27,874 nt of DNA. Source: Dehalococcoidales bacterium (lineage in GTDB: Bacteria; Chloroflexota; Dehalococcoidia; Dehalococcoidales; RBG-16-60-22). The stretch lies in assembly GCA_016783105.1 (NCBI GenBank), contig JADHXF010000017.1, positions 1-27,874 of the forward strand. Reading direction: 5' to 3'. Of the stretch, positions 23,960-27,874 are shown piece after piece. Below the pieces are notes generated by a model. That model made no database searches and was not told where the DNA came from. It was given only the letters and a program-made list of their open reading frames with translations. Positions within the stretch are counted from its first letter, which is position 1. Every line of letters begins with the position of its first letter. Made by a program: the position numbers and the translations under genes.

Positions 23960-24706
23960 TTATATTTCCGTGTAAATCTCTGATATCAGTTGTTTATGTA
24001 GAAGTATGTAAGACAGATTATTAGCTGACCTCTCAAGATGCCGGCGCATGGCTAACTGTGCTTTCTCCGCCTCGTTTGCCGCCACGGTGTTGAGGATTGC
24101 CTCGTGATCCTTGATAGTATCGCCAAGACTATAGATCCTCTCTGTCCGCATTGCTTGCTTTATCCAGAGTATCATCAGTCTCCGAAGCTCGGCAAGAAAT
24201 CTATAGAGTGTAGCATTGTGGCTTGCCTTCGCCAAGGCAAGGTGAAATGATAAATCGGTTTGAAGTTGAGCCGGGTTCAGTTTATCGGCATTTTTCTTCA
24301 TTAACTCTAAGTAATGGCGTATTGCATCGATATCTGTCTCGGTGGCATTTACTGCCGCCAGTCCCGCCATAGACTGCTCAAGGACGATCCTTGCTTCAAC
24401 AATTTCCTTTATATTTTCACGTCCCATCTGTACGCGCCAGGTAAGCGCTCTAGACAGAAATCCATCTGAGGATACGCTAACAAACGTTCCACGTCCGTGG
24501 TGTGTGGCAAGTACGCCGGTAAGTAGCAGGGCGCCTATTGCCTCCCTGAGTGAACTCCGGCCAACGCCAAGTTGCTCCATTAACTCATGTTCCGCCGGCA
24601 ATTTATCCCCTTTCTTTAACTTGCCGCTGGAAATCAGGGAGACAATGCGATCCATAATTTGGTCAGTCAGCCTTTTCCTTTTAATTGGTTTTATGTTTGA
24701 TTTCAT
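23960..24706 (-). CDS. GntR-family transcription regulator, FadR/FCD subfamily
   Basis: A 248-aa repressor/activator. The N-terminal winged HTH shows LKKGDKLPAEHELMEQLGVGRSSLREAIGALLLTGVLATHHGRGTFV. The C-terminal all-helical FCD domain has the expected acid and His positions for metal and ligand binding (DLSFHLALAKASHN, HEAILNTVAANEAEKAQLAMRRHLE). FCD regulators commonly sense carboxylic or sugar acids. The gene is divergent from the TRAP transporter, with a perfect palindrome between them that covers both -35 elements, so autoregulation and control of the transporter by this protein are the simplest reading. SD before the ATG is weak. Confidence 0.92.
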   Translation of the reverse strand: MKSNIKPIKRKRLTDQIMDRIVSLISSGKLKKGDKLPAEHELMEQLGVGRSSLREAIGALLLTGVLATHHGRGTFVSVSSDGFLSRALTWRVQMGRENIKEIVEARIVLEQSMAGLAAVNATETDIDAIRHYLELMKKNADKLNPAQLQTDLSFHLALAKASHNATLYRFLAELRRLMILWIKQAMRTERIYSLGDTIKDHEAILNTVAANEAEKAQLAMRRHLERSANNLSYILLHKQLISEIYTEI

Positions 24707-24757
24707 TGACAGGTACTCACTAAGAATATGGAGGTCTGCTCGAGGGATAATGAATTT

Positions 24758-24786
24758 ATAGTAAAATTTCTACTTAAATTTGTCAA
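24758..24786 (-). promoter_or_regulatory. Promoter of the GntR gene
   Basis: On the minus strand perfect TTGACA (complement of 24781-24786), 17-base spacer and TACTAT (24758-24763, four of six). The -35 lies inside the left arm of the palindrome at 24781-24800. Confidence 0.65.
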
Positions 24787-24800
24787 GTAAATACTTGACA
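24781..24800. promoter_or_regulatory. Perfect palindromic operator, probably for the GntR protein
   Basis: Two 9-base arms, TGTCAAGTA (24781-24789) and TACTTGACA (24792-24800), separated by AA. Each arm contains the -35 hexamer of one of two divergent promoters, so a bound dimer would block both. The adjacent GntR-family gene is the obvious candidate ligand. Confidence 0.8.
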
Positions 24801-24824
24801 GAGTCAAATTAACCATATTATAAT
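24795..24824 (+). promoter_or_regulatory. Consensus promoter of the TRAP transporter operon
   Basis: Perfect TTGACA (24795-24800) and perfect TATAAT (24819-24824) with an 18-base spacer. The -35 is inside the right arm of the palindrome. Transcription would start near 24831, giving a leader of about 345 bases before the binding-protein gene. Confidence 0.8.
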
Positions 24825-24830
24825 TAGCTT

Positions 24831-25177
24831 CGAAGAAAAAAGATTGTCTGATGACCTTACAATCATATAAGCAGATACCACATCAAGTTATTCAACAAGC
24901 GGGCTCTGCCTGGGGAGAGTCAGGCAAAGACCCGATATGGTTCCTATGGTAAGCACCCTAGCGTTGAATCAAGCGAGCGGAATCCCACAGTTGAACTTAA
25001 TTTGTGCTGGACCGTTGGTATCATCAGGTGTTTGGGAGACTGCAATCCCGGGCAGTATCAGCCATAACATACCTTGAAATATATAAATACCCAAATAATA
25101 TGATAAAGGGGGTGATCGCCTTTAATAGCAGAAGATTTTCAGACTACAGTGTTTTAAAAAGCTAGGAGGATGAAAAA
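24831..25177 (+). other. Long structured 5' leader of the TRAP operon
   Basis: About 345 bases without a convincing gene. A bulged hairpin with 11 base pairs lies at 24901-24933 (GGG, TCT and GCCTG pairing with CAGGC, AGA and CCC). A short frame of 33 codons at 24851-24952 has no SD sequence and overlaps the hairpin. The last bases hold AGGAGG, the ribosome binding site of the GTG at 25178. I cannot match the leader to a known riboswitch class; it could be a cis-regulatory RNA or simply an untranslated leader. Confidence 0.4.
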
Positions 25178-26338
25178 GTGCATAAGAAACGAATATTAGC
25201 TTTGGTTGCATTGGTCACATTAGTAAGTGGGTTGATTGGTGCTTGTGCTGCACCGGCCCCTGCCCCTGCCCCAGCACCGGCACCTGCCCCAGCACCGGCA
25301 CCTGCTCCAGCCGCGCCCGCCGAGGTTTTTGAGTGGAAAGTACAGAGTGCCTTTGGCGTTGGCAGCTGGGATTATCTATCAGGAGAGAGAGCCGTACAGA
25401 GGATAGAAGAGCAGAGCTTGGGCCGGATAAAGATACAATACCTGGCTCCAGGGACGATAGTCGCCGCCTTCGAGCAGGCTGACGCTGTTAATGACGGCGT
25501 TCTGGACGGATCTATTGCCTGGTCTGGTTACTGGGTGGGCAAAGATAACGCCTTCACCCTGTTTGCTTCTTGCGCCGGTGGTCCTTTCGGCATGGACACC
25601 TGGGACCATACCGGATGGATGTTCTTCGGCGGTGGCTATGAGCTATACCGGGAGCTTTTTCAAGAGCTGGGCTATACGAATATTATGCCCTTTATCGTGA
25701 AGGGAGAGTTCCCAGAGCCGCTGGGCTGGTTCCCGAAGCCATTGGAGAAATGGGAGGACCTCGCCGGGTATAAAATGCGGGTAGCTGGCATGGCCGCCGA
25801 GGTCTTTAAAGAGGCCGGCGTGTCAGTAATGACTGTGCCCGGGGGCGAGATACTTCCCAACTTGGAAAAGGGCGTACTTGATGCCTCTGAATACAGCGAC
25901 CCTCACAGCGACATGCTGTTGGGCATCGCCGACGTTCTCAAGTTCTACCATGCCCCTGGGGTCCACCAGCCAACCGGGTATGTGGAACTGGGAATCAACA
26001 GAGCGCGCTTTGAGGCGCTACCTGCGGACCTTCAGAAGTTGGTCGAATCAGTCTGCAACGAGATGTTGCTCAAGAGCACCATCGAAGAGTATGTCTTGGG
26101 CCAGTGGGCTTTGAATGAGCTTATTACCAAGCATGGTGTTACTTTGGTTAAGTCACCAGATGAGATATTGGAGAAGCTTCTGGACGCCTGGGACGTGGTA
26201 GCTGCACGAGAAGCCGCCAAGAACCCCCGCTTTGCCAAGATTTTTGAGTCGCAGCGAGACTGGGCTTCGAAGATTGTTCCCTACAGGGGAATTTTCTTTA
26301 AGGACTACTCGTTCACTGCTGACCATTACTGGAAGTAA
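25178..26338 (+). CDS. dctP: TRAP transporter substrate-binding lipoprotein, DctP/TakP-like
   Basis: Extracytoplasmic binding protein of a TRAP importer, 386 aa. The signal peptide ends in a lipobox LIGAC with C23, so it is a membrane-anchored lipoprotein rather than a free periplasmic protein, followed by an Ala-Pro spacer (about residues 25-47). The mature domain shows the DctP fold, including LAGYKMRVAGMAAEVFKEAG with the ligand Arg (R201) expected for carboxylate binding and VPGGEILPNLEKGVLDASEYSDP. This pattern resembles the TakP (2-oxo acid) and mannitol/chloroaromatic group. The GTG start has AGGAGG upstream. It leads the dctP-dctQ-dctM operon. A carboxylate ligand is likely from the Arg; which acid is not known. 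Confidence 0.9.
   Translation: MHKKRILALVALVTLVSGLIGACAAPAPAPAPAPAPAPAPAPAPAAPAEVFEWKVQSAFGVGSWDYLSGERAVQRIEEQSLGRIKIQYLAPGTIVAAFEQADAVNDGVLDGSIAWSGYWVGKDNAFTLFASCAGGPFGMDTWDHTGWMFFGGGYELYRELFQELGYTNIMPFIVKGEFPEPLGWFPKPLEKWEDLAGYKMRVAGMAAEVFKEAGVSVMTVPGGEILPNLEKGVLDASEYSDPHSDMLLGIADVLKFYHAPGVHQPTGYVELGINRARFEALPADLQKLVESVCNEMLLKSTIEEYVLGQWALNELITKHGVTLVKSPDEILEKLLDAWDVVAAREAAKNPRFAKIFESQRDWASKIVPYRGIFFKDYSFTADHYWK
25271..25306 (+). repeat. 18-bp tandem repeat encoding the Ala-Pro spacer
   Basis: Two copies of an 18-base unit beginning CCAGCACCGG (25271-25288 and 25289-25306, one difference at the last base) inside a longer GC-rich Ala-Pro tract. Such repeats can change length by slippage in steps of six residues without a frameshift. 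Confidence 0.8.
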
Positions 26339-26363
26339 CCGGCTTAAAACGCTGGCAAATGAT

Positions 26364-26400
26364 AGGCTAGTAGGGTTTGCAAGAATGACCCTACTAGTCT
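26364..26400 (+). repeat. Intergenic hairpin between dctP and dctQ
   Basis: A 13-bp stem (26364-26376 with 26388-26400; ten contiguous perfect pairs plus one wobble and two further pairs) with an 11-base loop, located 26 bases after the dctP stop. No T-run follows, so it is more likely an mRNA-stabilising or attenuating structure that raises binding-protein over permease synthesis than a full terminator. The remaining gap to 26475 holds only the dctQ ribosome binding site. Confidence 0.7.
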
Positions 26401-26475
26401 ACTATAAGTGGTAGCTAAATGCATTGTTCCAGCTTTTTAGCAGGTTAAATTTGCAGAAAGGATAAGGAGGCAAAG

Positions 26476-26988
26476 TTGCGCCTTTTCTTAAAATTTATTG
26501 ATAAGACGAGTGAGACGGTGGGTAAGCTTTTTGCCTGGCTCATTGTCTTTCTGGTCGTGGGATTAATGTACGAGGTGATAGCCAGATATGTCTTTAATGC
26601 CCCGACCATCTGGGCTTACGACCTAACCTACATGATTTACGGGGCCCACTTCATGATGGGAGCTGCTTACCTGCTTTACGCCAGGGGATACGTCAGGATA
26701 GACGTCTTTTACCGGTTCCTGCCACCGCGCTGGCAGGGGGGCCTTGATGCTTTTCTGTTCCTGGTGCTCTTTTTCCCGGTGATGGCAGTGTTACTTTACA
26801 AAGGGATACCTTATGTCGCCTTCTCCTGGTCACTGCATGAGACAAGTACGGCTGGTGCCTGGAGTCCGCCGATTTATCCCCTGAAGACGGTATTGCCGGT
26901 GGCGCTTATTTTATTAACGCTTCAGGGCATTGCTGAATTCATTCGCAGCCTGGGCCTGGCTATAAGGGGGAAAGAGTATGGAGTCTGA
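26476..26988 (+). CDS. dctQ: TRAP transporter small permease, DctQ
   Basis: Four-helix membrane subunit of the TRAP transporter, 170 aa. Hydrophobic segments lie near residues 16-36, 48-70, 88-110 and 133-153. The pattern VGLMYEVIARYVFNAPTIWAYDLTYMIYGAHFMMGAAYLLYARGYVRIDVFY is characteristic of DctQ (N-x-P-x-x-W-x-x-D/E and the GHVRVD-like stretch). The start is TTG at 26476 with AAGGAGG 5 bases upstream. Its last 11 bases overlap the start of dctM, so the two permease subunits are translationally coupled. Confidence 0.92.
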   Translation: MRLFLKFIDKTSETVGKLFAWLIVFLVVGLMYEVIARYVFNAPTIWAYDLTYMIYGAHFMMGAAYLLYARGYVRIDVFYRFLPPRWQGGLDAFLFLVLFFPVMAVLLYKGIPYVAFSWSLHETSTAGAWSPPIYPLKTVLPVALILLTLQGIAEFIRSLGLAIRGKEYGV

Positions 26989-27874
26989 AACTCTTGCCCT
27001 GTTGATGTTTGTCGCCGTTATGATTGGCATCTTTTCCGGGTTTCACGTTGCTTTTGTCCTTGCTGGTATTGCGCTGATATTTGGCTTCATCGGCTGGGGG
27101 CAAGTGGTTTTTAGCCAGATGGTCTCCCGTACTATCTGGGTAATGCTGAATGATGCCTTACCCGCCGTCCCGCTGTTTGTCTTTATGGGATGTGTCATGG
27201 AACGGGCCGGTATTGCCGAAAGGGCTTTCGGTATCTTACAGGTGGCTTTTGGGCCGCTAAGAGGGTCAATAGCCCTGGCCACCGTTTTTCTGTGCACCCT
27301 GTTTGCCGCCGGCACCGGGATAGTTGGTGCCCCGGTTACAGTTATGGGTATGCTGGCTCTCCCGGCCATGATGAAGCGTGGCTATGACGTACCATTAGCC
27401 ACGGGCAGCATCTTGGCTGGCGGGACTCTGGGTATCCTTATCCCACCGAGCATAATGCTCATTTTATACGGACCTTTAGCTGGTCTATCGGTAGCCAGGC
27501 TGTTTACCGCTGGTATAATACCCGGCTTGGTGCTATCAGGCCTGTACTTAACTTATATTATCGTCAGATGCTATATTCAACCGAAGGCTGGTCCGAGTTT
27601 GCCGCCCGAGGAAAGGGCAATGCCAATAGTTAAGCTGATTTTTTCTGTGGTCATCGATATGGTGCCGTTTTTCCTCATTATTGTGGCCGTTCTGGGGTCA
27701 ATCATCATGGGGCTGGCGGCTCCAGTTGAAGCTGCAGCAGTCGGCGCTACCTGTGGTGCGCTCCTCGCTATCGTTTACCGGAGATTTAGCTTGCAAGGTC
27801 TGAAGGAATCTGTTTACGCAACTATCAAAATCTCGAGCATGGTGCTGATAATAGCCGTGGGAGCCAGTATTTTC
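26978..27874 (+). CDS. dctM: TRAP transporter large permease, DctM (partial)
   Basis: Large membrane subunit that carries out Na+- or H+-driven transport. 299 codons are readable before the window ends, so the C terminus is missing (family length is about 430). Reading in frame from ATG 26978 gives the DctM hallmarks: GFHVAFVLAGIALIFGFIGWG, ALPAVPLFVFMGCVMERAGIAERAF, TLFAAGTGIVGAPVTVMGMLALPAMMKRGYDVPLATGSILAG, GTLGILIPPSIMLILYG, and a second set ending GLAAPVEAAAVGA. AAGGGGG lies 7 bases upstream, inside dctQ. No stop codon occurs in the readable part. Confidence 0.93.
   Translation, partial: MESETLALLMFVAVMIGIFSGFHVAFVLAGIALIFGFIGWGQVVFSQMVSRTIWVMLNDALPAVPLFVFMGCVMERAGIAERAFGILQVAFGPLRGSIALATVFLCTLFAAGTGIVGAPVTVMGMLALPAMMKRGYDVPLATGSILAGGTLGILIPPSIMLILYGPLAGLSVARLFTAGIIPGLVLSGLYLTYIIVRCYIQPKAGPSLPPEERAMPIVKLIFSVVIDMVPFFLIIVAVLGSIIMGLAAPVEAAAVGATCGALLAIVYRRFSLQGLKESVYATIKISSMVLIIAVGASIF

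Noticed and set aside
24851..24952. 33-codon frame in the TRAP leader
   Set aside because: No ribosome binding site and no family resemblance; kept only as part of the leader description.
1..27874. CRISPR arrays, tRNA and rRNA genes
   Set aside because: No spaced direct-repeat series, cloverleaf with a T-loop consensus, or rRNA-like sequence was seen on either strand by eye.

Overview
The window looks like chromosomal DNA of an anaerobic, probably Chloroflexota (Dehalococcoidia-like) bacterium. This is an inference from gene content: a folate-dependent methyl-branch module of Wood-Ljungdahl type (MetV/MetF with soluble NADH-dehydrogenase-type subunits), an OFA-like MFS carrier, a lipoprotein TRAP binding protein and recombinase/IS genes. 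No rRNA or tRNA gene is present to fix the taxonomy. Overall coding density is high; operon-internal genes have strong Shine-Dalgarno (SD) sequences, while several first genes have none.

Layout. (1) 1-1.2 kb: an IS6/IS240-type DDE transposase with a small overlapping membrane ORF. (2) 1.3-2.9 kb, + strand: an unknown 139-aa protein, a DsrE-like protein and a nitroreductase, closed by a strong hairpin terminator. (3) 2.9-8.65 kb, - strand: housekeeping units surE-acpS-MFS and DUF1648-glyS-sbcD. (4) 8.85-12.8 kb, + strand: a compact five-gene operon of NuoG-N/HoxU-like, NuoE-like, NuoF-like, MetV and MetF genes, which is the strongest candidate for an unusual enzyme complex (an NADH-linked methylene-tetrahydrofolate reductase). 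(5) 12.9-14 kb: queA, whose 3' end overlaps (6) a small - strand mobile module (large serine recombinase plus two small genes, its own promoter) that ends in a ~500-bp gene-free boundary. (7) 16.9-22.7 kb, - strand: lipoyl protein, E2 core, E1-alpha, E1-beta, cupin and a one-chain transketolase. (8) 23-24.7 kb: an SDR epimerase/dehydrogenase and a FadR-type GntR regulator. (9) 24.7 kb to the end: divergent promoters sharing a perfect palindrome, a long leader, then TRAP genes for binding protein, small permease and large permease, the last cut by the window edge.

How it fits together. Regions 7-9 read as an inducible carboxylic/2-oxo acid utilisation locus: a TRAP importer related to the TakP-type binding proteins, a thiamine-diphosphate (TPP) 2-oxo acid (or acetoin) dehydrogenase complex, a transketolase and a GntR regulator whose likely operator lies across both divergent -35 elements. 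The dehydrogenase is odd: lipoyl domain and catalytic E2 are separate genes, no peripheral subunit-binding domain and no E3 are visible, and the E2 active-site motif has Ala for Asp. The region-4 operon would pass electrons from NADH through flavin and Fe-S centres to MetV/MetF.
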